A DNA stretch of 64,000 nucleotides from Streptomyces sp. TSRI0107. Its GTDB lineage: Bacteria > Actinomycetota > Actinomycetes > Streptomycetales > Streptomycetaceae. Position numbers and translations under genes: made by a program. The notes under the pieces are model-generated. The model had not been told where the DNA came from. It made no database searches and saw nothing but the letters and a program-made list of their open reading frames with translations. Numbering within the stretch: the stretch's first letter is position 1; each line of letters begins with the position of its first letter. Positions 11,085-19,625 of this stretch are shown here, in pieces. The stretch spans positions 310,001-374,000 of the forward strand of contig NZ_LIVZ01000005.1 of the NCBI RefSeq assembly GCF_001905845.1. Reading direction: 5' to 3'.

Positions 11085-11762
11085 GTGCTCCAGCAACTGT
11101 TCACCCCGTCCGTCCAGCACACCCTCGATCTGATCGGCATCTTCGTCTTCGCGATCTCGGGTGCGCTGCTGGCCGTCCGCAAGAACTTCGACGTCTTCGG
11201 CATCGCCGTCCTCGCCGAGGTCACCGCGCTCGGCGGCGGACTCTTCCGTGACCTGGTCATCGGCGCCGTACCGCCGGCCGCCTTCACGGACCTGGGGTAC
11301 TTCATCACCCCCCTGCTCGCCGCGCTCCTCGTCGTCTTCCTCCATCCGCAGGTGGAGCGCATCCAGACCGGGGTGAACGTGTTCGACGCCGCCGGGCTCG
11401 GCCTGTTCTGCGTCTCGGGGACCATAAAGGCGTACGAGTACGGCCTGGGTCTGACCGCCTCCGCGGCCCTGGGCCTGGCCACGGCGGTCGGCGGCGGTGT
11501 GCTGCGGGACGTGCTGGCCAACGAGGTGCCGTCGCTGCTGCGCTGGGACCGCGACCTGTACGCGGTGCCGGCGATGGTGGGCGCCGCGATGGTGGTGCTG
11601 TGCATCCGCTTCGACGCGCTGACCACGGTCACCTCCGGGTTCGCGGTCGTCACGGCCTTCGTCCTGCGGCTGCTGGCGATGCGCTACCACTGGCGGGCGC
11701 CGCGGGCGTGGAACCGGCGGTCGACGGTGCGTGAGGAAGACCCCTCCAAAGCTACCGCTTAG
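11085..11762 (+). CDS. UPF0126/TRIC-type membrane protein (putative glycine/cation channel)
   Basis: 225 residues with about seven membrane helices in two related halves. Each half carries a glycine-rich signature followed by RD (GGGLFRDLVIGAVPP near residue 45 and GGGVLRDVLANEVPS near residue 135), the hallmark of the bacterial YadS/TRIC family. Members are proposed to move glycine or monovalent cations. The GTG at 11085 is preferred; an in-frame TTG at 11064 coincides with a -35-like hexamer and lacks a ribosome binding site. Confidence 0.85.
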   Translation: MLQQLFTPSVQHTLDLIGIFVFAISGALLAVRKNFDVFGIAVLAEVTALGGGLFRDLVIGAVPPAAFTDLGYFITPLLAALLVVFLHPQVERIQTGVNVFDAAGLGLFCVSGTIKAYEYGLGLTASAALGLATAVGGGVLRDVLANEVPSLLRWDRDLYAVPAMVGAAMVVLCIRFDALTTVTSGFAVVTAFVLRLLAMRYHWRAPRAWNRRSTVREEDPSKATA

Positions 11763-11787
11763 TAATTTTCTGTTGTACGGTACCGCC

Positions 11788-12630
11788 ATGGCTCAGGCAT
11801 CCCAGGCGACGATCGGCAACAGCGAGTTCGACCGCGACACGGCCGTCACGCGCCGCGCGGAGGGCGTCTACGACATCGACCTCTCCGCCGGCTGGACCAT
11901 CATCAACGCCGTCAACGGCGGCTACCTGCTCGCCGTCCTGGGTCGGGCCCTCGCGGACGCCCTGCCGCACCCCGACCCGTTCACCATCTCCGCGCACTAC
12001 CTGACCGCCTCCCAGCCGGGCCCCGCGGTCGTCCGCACGGACGTGGTGCGCACCGGCCGCACCCTCTCCACCGGCCAGGCCTCCCTCCTCCAGTACGACG
12101 ACCACGGCAATGAGGTCGAGCGCATCCGCGTCCTCGCCTCCTACGGCGACCTCGGCGCCCTGCCCGACGACGTCCGGACGACGGCGAAGCCGCCCGCGAT
12201 CCCGCCGATCGAGCAGTGCTTCGGCCCCGACGACGCCCCGGCCCCGGTCCCCGGCAGCTCCGCGATCACCGACCGGCTGATGCTCAAGCTCGACCCCGCC
12301 ACCCTCGGCTGGGCGCTCGGCGCGCCCTCCGGCAAGGGCGAGATGCGGGCCTGGTTCGGCCTCAAGGACGGCCGCGACGCCGACCCCCTCTCCCTGCTGC
12401 TCGCGGTGGACGCGCTGCCGCCCACCGCCTTCGAGCTCGGCATCTCCGGCTGGGTGCCCACGGTCGAACTCACCGTGCACGTCCGCCGCCGCCCGGCCCC
12501 CGGCCCGCTGCGCGTGTCCATCACCACCCGCAACCTGGCCGGCGGCTTCCTGGAGGAGGACGCCGAGGTGTGGGACAGCGAGGACCGGCTGGTCGCCCAG
12601 TCCCGGCAGCTGGCGCGGGCCCGGGTGTAA
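11788..12630 (+). CDS. Acyl-CoA thioesterase-like protein (double hotdog fold)
   Basis: 280 residues from the ATG at 11788. The sequence has the pattern of the thioesterase-like superfamily (4HBT_3): an N-terminal hotdog with GWTIINAVNGGYLLAVLGRAL, a segment HPDPFTISAHYLTASQPGP typical of TesB-like proteins, and a second hotdog from about residue 165 to the C-terminus. It would hydrolyse acyl-CoA or a related thioester; the substrate is unknown. No clear ribosome binding site precedes the start, so the mRNA may be leaderless. Confidence 0.8.
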   Translation: MAQASQATIGNSEFDRDTAVTRRAEGVYDIDLSAGWTIINAVNGGYLLAVLGRALADALPHPDPFTISAHYLTASQPGPAVVRTDVVRTGRTLSTGQASLLQYDDHGNEVERIRVLASYGDLGALPDDVRTTAKPPAIPPIEQCFGPDDAPAPVPGSSAITDRLMLKLDPATLGWALGAPSGKGEMRAWFGLKDGRDADPLSLLLAVDALPPTAFELGISGWVPTVELTVHVRRRPAPGPLRVSITTRNLAGGFLEEDAEVWDSEDRLVAQSRQLARARV

Positions 12631-12651
12631 CCCGTACGGGATGCTGGGGCG

Positions 12652-13621
12652 GTGAAGTCCGACCGCCTGCTGTCGATCCTGCTGCTCCTCCAGACGCGCG
12701 GCCGCGTCCCCGCGCACGAACTCGCCGAGCGGCTGGAGGTGTCCGTCCGCACGATCTACCGGGACGTCGAGGCCCTGTCCGCCGCCGGCGTCCCGGTGTA
12801 CGCCGAACGCGGCCGGCACGGCGGCATCGAACTCCTCGCGGGCTTCCGCACGGACGTCACCGGACTGACCGCCGACGAGTCCCGGGCCCTGTTCGTGCTG
12901 GCCGCGCAGGGCGCCCACGCCGCCCTCGGCCTGGACGGCGCGCTCGGCTCCGCCCTGCGCAAGGTGATGGCGGCGCTGCCGGCCCCGCACCGCCCGGCCC
13001 GCCGACGCCGTCTCCCGGCGCGTCCTCGTCGACGCCACCCGCTGGAAGGGCGGCCCGCAACCCGCCGTCGACCTCGACACCCTCCAGGACGCGGTCTTCG
13101 CCGACCGCCGGCTGCGGCTGCGCTACCGGCACGGCGGCGCCGACGCGCCGCGCACCTACACCGTCGACCCGTACGGCCTCGTCGCCAAGGCCGGCGTCTG
13201 GTACCTGGTCGCCGACCGGCGGTCGACGCCGCGGCTGTTCCGCGCCGACCGGGTGCGCTCCGCGCGGGTGCTCGACGAACCCGTGCGGCGCCGCCCCGGC
13301 GTGGAACTCGCCGACGTCTGGGAGGTGCTGCGCCGCGGGGTGGAGGAACGCCCCGGCGGCCTCGACGTCACCGCCCGCGTCCGGCGCGACCGCCTCGACC
13401 TGTTCCTGCGCATCAACAGGCCCTGGCTGGCGGCGGATCCGGACGACCCCGCCGGCGACGGCGAGTGGGTCACCGTACGGCTGTCGTACGGCGTGCTGGG
13501 CGAGGCCCGCGGGCTGCTCCAGTTCGCCGACCACGTGGAGGTCGTGTCACCGCCCGAGGTGCGCGCCGAACTGGCACGGGCGGCGGCGGCCGTGACCGGG
13601 CTGTACGCGGGGGACGGCTGA
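12652..13621 (+). pseudogene. WYL-domain (YafY-type) transcriptional regulator with a frameshift
   Basis: The first 115 codons encode an HTH_11 winged helix (VPAHELAERLEVSVRTIYRDVEAL) and the start of the linker. At about 12996-13001 the coding frame changes. From 13004 the +1 frame continues seamlessly with a WYL domain (RLRLRYRHGG, TYTVDPYGLVAKAGVWYLVA) to the stop at 13619-13621. One extra C in the run GGCCCGCC explains the break; removing it restores one frame of about 322 codons. Either the gene is newly inactivated or the base is a sequencing error. WYL proteins often sense nucleotide-like ligands. The GTG start at 12652 follows the thioesterase by 21 bases. Confidence 0.8.
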
Positions 13622-13632
13622 AATACGCCGGT

Positions 13633-14259
13633 TCAGTCCCGCCAGTGCGCGCGGCCGACGCTGATCAGCCGGAGCTGGCGGGTGGCGGTCCGGGAGACAC
13701 GCAGGCGCTCCTCCTCGGGGGCGTCCAGGGTCTCCAGGAAGAGCGAGGCGGTGATCAGCATCTGGTCGACGTAGAGACCGGCGAGCATCAGCAGGTCGTC
13801 GTCGCTCCAGCCCTCGGAGACCCGGTCCTTGGCCAGCTCGGCCTTCACCTCCTCGGTGAACCGGGCGAGTTGCTCCCGGATGGCCTCGCGCACCGGCTGG
13901 ACTCCGCCATGTCGTTCCCGGGCGATGAAACGGACGTGTGCGGGGTACGCGTCCACATGACGGGCGATCAGCTCGACGGCGCGCGTGATGCGTTCCTCGT
14001 GGTCGTCCACCGCGGACACCGTCGTCCGGATCATCGGGTGCAGGCTGCCCAGCGCCTCCTCGACCAGGGCCACGCCGAGATCCGCCGTGGAGCGGAAGTG
14101 CCGGTAGAAGGCGGTCGGGGCGACACCGACGGCGCGGGTGACCTCACGCAGGCCCAGGCTGCTCAGGCTCTGCTCCTCCAGCAGACGCAACGCCGCGTCC
14201 AGGAGCGCCTGCCGGGTCTTCTGCTTCTGGGCCTGCCGGATACCGAGGGTGTGACTCAT
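13633..14259 (-). CDS. TetR-family regulator, FabR-like
   Basis: 208 residues. The N-terminal helix-turn-helix (SSLGLREVTRAVGVAPTAFYRHF) and the following RSTADLGVALVEEA segment closely resemble E. coli FabR, the repressor that tunes unsaturated fatty-acid synthesis in response to acyl-ACP/CoA pools. The C-terminal ligand domain also fits that subgroup (FIARERHGG...IREQLARFTEEV). The ATG is read from 14259. Two AACANNTGTT sites lie in the divergent promoter region, so it probably controls itself and the small membrane protein genes on the other strand. The FabR link is from sequence resemblance only. Confidence 0.85.
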   Translation of the reverse strand: MSHTLGIRQAQKQKTRQALLDAALRLLEEQSLSSLGLREVTRAVGVAPTAFYRHFRSTADLGVALVEEALGSLHPMIRTTVSAVDDHEERITRAVELIARHVDAYPAHVRFIARERHGGVQPVREAIREQLARFTEEVKAELAKDRVSEGWSDDDLLMLAGLYVDQMLITASLFLETLDAPEEERLRVSRTATRQLRLISVGRAHWRD

Positions 14260-14266
14260 GCCATGT

Positions 14267-14337
14267 AGTTAACAACTGTTCTCCGGAATTGGAAAGGTGT
14301 GAGGGGCGTTAGACTGGCAAGTCAGTGAACAAGTGTT
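14267..14337. promoter_or_regulatory. Paired candidate operators for the FabR-like TetR regulator
   Basis: Two copies of a palindromic core, AACAACTGTT (14271-14280) and AACAAGTGTT (14328-14337), each embedded in a related 14-mer (AGTTAACAACTGTT and AGTGAACAAGTGTT). They are 57 bases apart between the tetR start and the divergent small gene. One lies close to the regulator's start codon and the other about 34 bases before the divergent start, as expected for autoregulation plus control of the neighbour. Confidence 0.6.
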
Positions 14338-14370
14338 ACCGCAATCGTTCACGGAGGGGGATTCCGTCCC

Positions 14371-14538
14371 ATGCTCTTCCTAGTCGCAGCCCTGCTCCTG
14401 CTGGGCATGGTGCTGGGCACCGTCGCCCACGCGCCGCTCGGCTTCTCCGTCGTGGCGGGCGCGGTGATCGCCGCCTGGCTCGCCGTCTTCGCCGCGCGCG
14501 AGCGGCACGCCCGCCGTCGCCACACGTCCACTCACTGA
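14371..14538 (+). CDS. Small membrane protein of 55 residues
   Basis: ATG at 14371, stop TGA at 14536-14538, with GGAGGGGG about eleven bases upstream. The product consists of two hydrophobic helices ([21 protein letters not shown] and [18 protein letters not shown]) followed by a strongly basic tail rich in Arg and His. No family is recognised. It sits immediately downstream of the paired TetR operators and 28 bases before another small membrane protein, so the two may form an operon repressed by the FabR-like regulator. Confidence 0.7.
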   Translation: MLFLVAALLLLGMVLGTVAHAPLGFSVVAGAVIAAWLAVFAARERHARRRHTSTH

Positions 14539-14566
14539 CACCACCGACCGCAGGAAGCCGACCGAC

Positions 14567-14833
14567 ATGCATCTCACCGCACCGGCCACGCGCCGCACCG
14601 GCATCCGCGACACCGACGGCATGGCCGTCGCGTCCTTCGTCCTCGGCCTGCTCGGCCTGCTCGTGCTCAACGTCTTCCTCGGGCCGATCGCCATCACCCT
14701 GGCGGCCGTCGCCCTCTGGCGCGGCACCCGCCGCCGCGGGCGCGCCTACCTCGGCCTCGGCCTGGGCGTCGCCGACCTCGTCGTGCTGGCCGCGTTCATG
14801 CAGGCGGACAACACCATCTCCTGGAGCCTCTGA
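14567..14833 (+). CDS. DUF4190-type small membrane protein
   Basis: 88 residues with two or three membrane helices. The pattern [30 protein letters not shown] followed by a [19 protein letters not shown] segment is characteristic of DUF4190 proteins, whose function is unknown. A GCAGGAAG ribosome binding site precedes the ATG. It probably belongs with the preceding 55-residue membrane protein. Confidence 0.75.
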   Translation: MHLTAPATRRTGIRDTDGMAVASFVLGLLGLLVLNVFLGPIAITLAAVALWRGTRRRGRAYLGLGLGVADLVVLAAFMQADNTISWSL

Positions 14834-14918
14834 GCCGGCCCGCACCCGGCGCCGGGCGTCCGGGGCGGCCGGGCGTCCGGAGTTCCTCGGGGGAGTGCGC
14901 CGTAGAATCGGCGTCACC

Positions 14919-16082
14919 ATGGCATACCTCGACCACGCCGCGACCACCCCCATGCTCCCGGAGGCGGCAGAGGCACTGACCGCCCACCTCGGGATCACGG
15001 GCAACGCCTCCTCCCTGCACGCGTCCGGCCGGCAGGCCCGTCGCACGGTCGAGGAAGCCCGGGAGACCCTGGCCGAAGCCCTGGGCGCCCGCCCCAGCGA
15101 GGTGGTCTTCACCTCCGGCGGCACCGAGGCCGACAACCTCGCCGTCAAGGGCCTGTTCTGGGCCCGGCGCGCCGCCGACCCCGCCCGTACCCGCGTCCTG
15201 GCCAGCCCCGTCGAACACCACGCGGTCCTCGACGCGGTCCACTGGCTCGGCGAACAGGAGGGCGCCACCGTCGAGTACCTGCCGGTCGACGCCCACGGCC
15301 GCGTCCACCCGGACGCGCTGCGCGAGGCGATCGCCCGCGACCCCGACGACGTCGCCCTCGCCACCGTCATGTGGGCCAACAACGAGATCGGCACCGTCAT
15401 GCCGGTCCGTGAACTCGCCGACACCGCAGCCGAGTTCGGCGTCCCTCTGCACGCCGACGCGGTCCAGGCGGTCGGTCAGCTCCCGGTCGACTTCGCCGCC
15501 TCCGGCCTCGCCGCGATGACCGTCTCCGGCCACAAGATCGGCGGCCCGTACGGCATCGGCGCGCTGCTCCTCGGCCGTGAGTACGCCCCCGTCCCCGTGC
15601 TGCACGGCGGCGGCCAGGAACGCCACGTCCGCTCCGGCACCCTCGACGTGCCCGCGATCGCCTCCTTCGCGGTCGCCGGGCGGCACGCCGCCGAGCACCG
15701 CGAGCGCTTCGCCCGCGAGATCGGCGCTCTGCGCGACGACCTGGTCACGGCGGTCCGTACGGCCGTCCCGGACGCGATCCTCGGCGGCGACCCCGTCGAC
15801 CGGCTCCCGGCCAACGCCCACTTCACGTTCCCCGGCTGCGAGGGCGACTCCCTGCTGCTGCTCCTGGACGCCCAGGGCATCGAGTGCTCCACCGGTTCCG
15901 CGTGCACCGCGGGCGTGGCCCAGCCCAGCCATGTCCTGCTGGCCACCGGCACCGACCCCGACCTGGCCCGCGGCACCCTGCGCTTCTCCCTCGGCCACAC
16001 CTCCACCGCGGCCGACGTGGAGGCGGTCGCCAAGGCGATCGGCCCGGCGGTGGAGCGGGCGCGGGCGGCGGGGCTGACGTAG
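14919..16082 (+). CDS. Cysteine desulfurase (IscS/NifS family)
   Basis: 387 residues. It is a PLP enzyme that removes sulfur from cysteine as an enzyme-bound persulfide. The N-terminus [11 protein letters not shown], the PLP lysine motif SGHKIGGP (near residue 207) and the catalytic-cysteine loop STGSACTAG (near residue 328) are intact. It very likely supplies sulfur to MnmA, encoded nearby, for tRNA 2-thiouridine, and possibly for Fe-S clusters and thiamine. A TAGAAT hexamer at 14903-14908, ten bases before the ATG, suggests a leaderless transcript. A TPP riboswitch on the opposite strand reads into its 3' end. Confidence 0.93.
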   Translation: MAYLDHAATTPMLPEAAEALTAHLGITGNASSLHASGRQARRTVEEARETLAEALGARPSEVVFTSGGTEADNLAVKGLFWARRAADPARTRVLASPVEHHAVLDAVHWLGEQEGATVEYLPVDAHGRVHPDALREAIARDPDDVALATVMWANNEIGTVMPVRELADTAAEFGVPLHADAVQAVGQLPVDFAASGLAAMTVSGHKIGGPYGIGALLLGREYAPVPVLHGGGQERHVRSGTLDVPAIASFAVAGRHAAEHRERFAREIGALRDDLVTAVRTAVPDAILGGDPVDRLPANAHFTFPGCEGDSLLLLLDAQGIECSTGSACTAGVAQPSHVLLATGTDPDLARGTLRFSLGHTSTAADVEAVAKAIGPAVERARAAGLT

Positions 16083-16109
16083 GGCCGCCCGGGCGCACGC
16101 AAACGACCT

Positions 16110-16284
16110 ATGAAACGGGTTCCCTTCGCCGGTATGACCCGGATCAGGTGGTTAGGGGTCGTCATCCAGTCCTGTGTAAGCGACTTTCTGGCCTCTCAGC
16201 GCGACCGTCGACGTCGGCACCGGCGGAAGCCTCAGCTTCTCGCCAAAGTCGGCTACTCCGGTCGAGCTCCCTCACTCGTCTCAT
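16110..16284 (-). promoter_or_regulatory. Orphan TPP riboswitch (THI element), antisense to the cysteine desulfurase 3' end
   Basis: Read on the minus strand, the 3' half matches the TPP aptamer core: ACCTGATCCGGG followed by TCATACCGGCGAAGGGA (complement of about 16122-16151). The 5' half has GGGAGCTCGACC, a long variable stem, GGTCGCGC, and the conserved CTGAGAGG (complement of 16192-16199). The closing stem P1 is ATGAGACG (complement of 16277-16284) pairing with CGTTTCAT (complement of 16110-16117) with one G-U pair. An extra CCAG/CTGG hairpin after CTGAGAGG is common in actinobacterial examples. No sense-strand gene follows: transcription would enter the desulfurase gene in antisense 28 bases on. 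Confidence 0.82.
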
Positions 16285-16386
16285 AGGCCTATAAACAGGA
16301 TAGGACGGTCGCAGAGAAATGGAAGTGGGTAATTCGCACTTTTTTCGCTGATCGGGCTTCTGGGCAGGTCCGGGCGGCGGGGTCTA

Positions 16387-16546
16387 GGGGGTGTCTTGCC
16401 GATCATGCCGGATCAGGGAGCGGTGTCTGGTGCCGTGCATCGCAAGGCGGAGGAGGGAGTCGATGCGGAGCATCGGCGAGTGACGACAACGCGGCGAGGC
16501 GCGGTGCCAGGCGCCGCGAGCCCGGCATGATCGGCGAGACACCCCC
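16387..16546 (+). mobile_element. MITE-like element, copy B
   Basis: 160 bases bounded by CTAG on both sides. The termini, starting GGGGGTGTCTTGCCGATCAT (16387) and the complement of 16522-16546, are inverted repeats of about 25 bp with one mismatch. The interior shares with copy A the GCAAGGCGGAGGAGGGAG block (16442) and GTGACGACAACGCGGC, in the same orientation, though the terminal repeats differ, so the two copies belong to different subtypes. It is non-coding. The right-hand CTAG supplies the TAG stop of the amidase gene. Confidence 0.78.
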
Positions 16547-17211
16547 TAGGTCGCCGATGCCGTGCGCGCCTGCCGAACCAGCCGTATGTACCGGTCCCAG
16601 TCCCAGTGCGGCCCCGGATCGGTGTGGTCGGTGCCCGGCACCTCCACATGCCCGATGATGTGCTCGCGGTCGACCGGGATGCCGTACCGCCGGCAGATCC
16701 CCGCCGTCAGACGGGCCGACGCGGTGTACATGGCGTCCGTGAAGTCCTGCGGGCGGTCGACGAAACCCGCGTGCTCGATGCCGACGCTGCGCTCGTTGTA
16801 GTCCCGGTTGCCCGCGTGGTACGCCACGTCCAGCTCGCGGATCATCTGGGCGACCCGGCCGTCCTGCCCGACGATGTAGTGCGACGCCGCGCCGTGCTCC
16901 GGGTCCTGGAAGACCTTCACCGCGCTGTCGAAGCTGCCCTGGGTGACATGGACGATCACCATGTCTATCTCGTAGTCGTCCGGCCGGTCCGCCCAGCGGA
17001 AGTTGGCCGAGGAGGCCTCCACCCAGCGCGCGCCCCGGTAGTCGACCGCGCCCTTCACCCGGGGCTTCTCCACCCCGGGCACCTGCCACCACAGCCGCGA
17101 CAGCTCGTCGCGCGCCAGCACGGCGCCCGTGCCGACCACGGCCGCCGCACCGCCGATGATCAGCGAACGCCGCCCGATCCGCCGGCGCGAGCCGTCCTTC
17201 GTCTCTCCCAT
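16546..17211 (-). CDS. N-acetylmuramoyl-L-alanine amidase (Amidase_2), exported
   Basis: 221 residues. The N-terminus ([25 protein letters not shown]) is a twin-arginine-like signal or signal anchor. The Amidase_2 domain (about 65-215) has the zinc histidine in MVIVHVTQG, a second in the [13 protein letters not shown] segment, and the DPGPHWDW end typical of the family. It cleaves the lactyl-Ala bond of peptidoglycan. The ATG at 17211 is used; a much longer upstream frame runs antisense through mnmA. The TAG stop lies in the CTAG border of the adjacent miniature element, so the ancestral C-terminus may have been different. It diverges from mnmA with 60 bases between starts. Confidence 0.88.
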   Translation of the reverse strand: MGETKDGSRRRIGRRSLIIGGAAAVVGTGAVLARDELSRLWWQVPGVEKPRVKGAVDYRGARWVEASSANFRWADRPDDYEIDMVIVHVTQGSFDSAVKVFQDPEHGAASHYIVGQDGRVAQMIRELDVAYHAGNRDYNERSVGIEHAGFVDRPQDFTDAMYTASARLTAGICRRYGIPVDREHIIGHVEVPGTDHTDPGPHWDWDRYIRLVRQARTASAT

Positions 17212-17271
17212 GTGACCGAGAACGGATACTCGCGGGCTCCGGTTCCCGCGCCCCCGTACCCTGGAGGGGTT

Positions 17272-18402
17272 ATGACTGACACCCCGCAGCGCTCCCGCCC
17301 GCTCCGCGTCCTCGCCGCCATGTCCGGCGGTGTCGACTCCGCCGTCGCCGCCGCCCGCGCGGCCGAGGCAGGCCACGACGTGACCGGCGTCCACCTCGCG
17401 CTCTCCGCGAACCCGCAGTCCTTCCGTACGGGCGCGCGGGGCTGTTGCACCATCGAGGACTCCCGGGACGCCCGCCGCGCGGCGGACGTCATCGGCATCC
17501 CCTTCTACGTCTGGGACCTCGCCGACCGCTTCCGTGAGGACGTCGTCGAGGACTTCGTCGCCGAGTACGAGGCGGGCCGCACCCCCAACCCGTGCCTGCG
17601 CTGCAACGAGAAGATCAAGTTCGCCGCGCTGCTCGACAAGGCGCTCGCCCTCGGCTTCGACGCCGTGTGCACCGGCCACTACGCCAAGGTGATCGTCCGC
17701 GAGGACGGCTCCCGCGAACTGCACCGCGCCTCCGACATGGCCAAGGACCAGTCGTACGTGCTCGGCGTCCTGGACGACAAGCAGCTCGCGCACGCGATGT
17801 TCCCGCTCGGCGACACCGTCACCACCAAGGACGAGATCCGCGCGGAGGCCGAGCGGCGCGGCCTCGCCGTCGCCAAGAAGCCCGACTCGCACGACATCTG
17901 CTTCATCGCCGACGGCGACACCCAGGGCTTCCTGGCGAGCAGGCTCGGCAAGGCCGAGGGCGACATCGTCGACGAGACCGGCAACAAGCTGGGCACCCAC
18001 GAGGGCGCCTACGGCTTCACCATCGGCCAGCGCAAGGGCCTGCGCATCGGCACCCCGGCCCCCGACGGAAAGCCGCGCTACGTCCTCGACATCTCGCCGG
18101 TGAACAACACCGTCACCGTGGGCCCGGCGGAGGCCCTGGACGTCTCCGCGCTCACCGCGATCAAGCCCCGCTGGTGCGGCACGGCCCCCGCCGGCCCCGG
18201 CACCTACACCGCCCAGCTGCGCGCCCACGGCGGCGAGACCGAGGTCACCGCCGAGGTCGTCGACGGCGAGCTGCGCGTGGACTTCTCCGAGCCGGTCCGC
18301 GGCGTCGCCCCCGGCCAGGCGATCGTGCTGTACGACGGCACCCGCGTGGTGGGCTCGGCGACCATCGCGTCGACGGTGCGGGCGACGGCCGGGGTGGCCT
18401 GA
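17272..18402 (+). CDS. mnmA: tRNA-specific 2-thiouridylase
   Basis: 376 residues. It thiolates U34 of tRNA Lys, Glu and Gln using ATP and sulfur relayed from a cysteine desulfurase. The PP-loop [10 protein letters not shown] lies at residue 18, the first catalytic cysteine in [12 protein letters not shown] (near 110) and the second in [10 protein letters not shown] (near 206). The C-terminal beta-barrel domain is complete. GGAGGGG precedes the ATG. The upstream cysteine desulfurase gene probably provides the sulfur, although an amidase, a mobile element and a riboswitch separate the two. Confidence 0.95.
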   Translation: MTDTPQRSRPLRVLAAMSGGVDSAVAAARAAEAGHDVTGVHLALSANPQSFRTGARGCCTIEDSRDARRAADVIGIPFYVWDLADRFREDVVEDFVAEYEAGRTPNPCLRCNEKIKFAALLDKALALGFDAVCTGHYAKVIVREDGSRELHRASDMAKDQSYVLGVLDDKQLAHAMFPLGDTVTTKDEIRAEAERRGLAVAKKPDSHDICFIADGDTQGFLASRLGKAEGDIVDETGNKLGTHEGAYGFTIGQRKGLRIGTPAPDGKPRYVLDISPVNNTVTVGPAEALDVSALTAIKPRWCGTAPAGPGTYTAQLRAHGGETEVTAEVVDGELRVDFSEPVRGVAPGQAIVLYDGTRVVGSATIASTVRATAGVA

Positions 18403-18429
18403 ACCCGAGGAAGGGCGCCCGAGGCCCGG

Positions 18430-19212
18430 TCAGCCCGTGAGGAACTCCGCGAGCACCGGGCCCAGCACCTGGGGCTCGACCATGTGGTTCTGGTCCTCCA
18501 AGGCCCGGTAGGTGCCCTGGGGCACCGCCTCCGCGACGGCCCGTGCCGCCTCGCGCAGCCAGGCGGGGCTCATCGCGCCCGCCAGGGCCAGCACGGGCAC
18601 GGTGACCTCGCGCAGGCGCTCGCGCGGCACCAGCCCGTCGCCCATCACGGCGTCGTCGTAGGCGAGGCTCGGCGCGATCGCCTCCATGTCCGCCCACATG
18701 GGGGACTGCCGCGCGCCCGCGATCATCTCCGGGGCCAGCCCGGTGAGCCGCAGGAACAGCTCCACGGCGTCCCCGCGCCGCCCCTCGGCGAGCGCCCACG
18801 CCAGGTTCTGCGTGTAGGCGGCGCGTTCCTCCGCGCCGCCCGCCGAGAAGTCGGCGAACGGCGGCTCGTAGACCGCGACCCGGCGCACCGGCAGTCCGCT
18901 CGCCGCCGCCTCCAGGGCCAGCGCGCCGCCCGACGACATGCCGTAGAGCGCCGCCTCGCCGCCCACCGCCTCGATCAGCGCCGCCAGGTCCTCGACCTCG
19001 CGGGCCACCGCGTACGGCGGTGTGTCACCGCTCGCGCCGCGCCCCCGGCGGTCGTACACCACGACCTCGAAGCGGTCCCTCAGGGTGGCGGCCAGCGGCG
19101 TCGTCGTGGCGCCCGTCGACATGGCCCCGCTGATCAGGACGATCGCGGGGCCCCGGCCGGTGCGCTGGTACGCGATGGGTGTGCCGTCGCGCGAGATGGT
19201 CTCGTTGTCCAT
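18430..19212 (-). CDS. Alpha/beta hydrolase
   Basis: 260 residues. It has the family pattern of an oxyanion segment VLISGAMSTG, YDRRGRGASGDTPPY, the nucleophile elbow GMSSGGALAL (Ser near residue 97), an acid in the LALAGAMSP region and a late histidine in EDQNHMVEPQVL. The substrate is unknown. The ATG at 19212 was chosen over one 18 bases upstream because it directly starts the conserved region (MDNETISRDGTPIAYQRTG). It lies 38 bases downstream of the DUF427 gene on the same strand and is probably co-transcribed with it; it converges on mnmA. Confidence 0.85.
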   Translation of the reverse strand: MDNETISRDGTPIAYQRTGRGPAIVLISGAMSTGATTTPLAATLRDRFEVVVYDRRGRGASGDTPPYAVAREVEDLAALIEAVGGEAALYGMSSGGALALEAAASGLPVRRVAVYEPPFADFSAGGAEERAAYTQNLAWALAEGRRGDAVELFLRLTGLAPEMIAGARQSPMWADMEAIAPSLAYDDAVMGDGLVPRERLREVTVPVLALAGAMSPAWLREAARAVAEAVPQGTYRALEDQNHMVEPQVLGPVLAEFLTG

Positions 19213-19250
19213 GCCCCCGCAGACTGCCACGGGACACGGAACTCATCGGG

Positions 19251-19574
19251 TCACAACACTTCGACGTCGTAGAAACAGAGGTGATCCTTGATCGCCGCGA
19301 CGTCCGGTTTCGGGTCCGGGTACGCCCAGACGAGGTCGGCGGCGCCCGGCAGCGACCAGTAGGACGCCGTCCCCTTGAAGGGGCAGTCGGTGTGGGTCTC
19401 GGACGGGGTCAGGAGGTCGAGCCGTACGTCCTCGGCGGGGATGTAGTACCGCACGGGACAGCCGGTCTCCTTCAGCACCAGGGGCCGGTCGCTCTCGGCC
19501 AGCACCTGTCCGTCGTGGACGACCCGCACGCGCCGGGTGCCCTGCTCGATGGTGATCGTGTGTCCATGGGCCAT
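19251..19574 (-). CDS. DUF427 domain protein
   Basis: 107 residues, all one DUF427 domain. The characteristic features are the segment VVHDGQVLAESDRPLVLKETG, the YYIPAEDVR motif, and TDCPFKGTASYWSL near residue 70, followed by AWAYPDP-type residues (here VWAYPDPKPD). The function of the family is not established. It starts at the ATG at 19574, is divergent from the LOG-family gene 51 bases away, and is followed by the alpha/beta hydrolase gene. Confidence 0.88.
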   Translation of the reverse strand: MAHGHTITIEQGTRRVRVVHDGQVLAESDRPLVLKETGCPVRYYIPAEDVRLDLLTPSETHTDCPFKGTASYWSLPGAADLVWAYPDPKPDVAAIKDHLCFYDVEVL

Positions 19575-19625
19575 ACCAGGACAGCGTGCGCGGGGCGGTG
19601 GTTGTTCCCGCGTACGGTGGAAGCC

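Noticed and set aside
15476..16165. Minus-strand open frame starting inside the TPP riboswitch, considered as the riboswitch-controlled gene
   Set aside because: Its product is Ser/Arg/Ala-rich antisense translation of the cysteine desulfurase with no recognisable domain or ribosome binding site.
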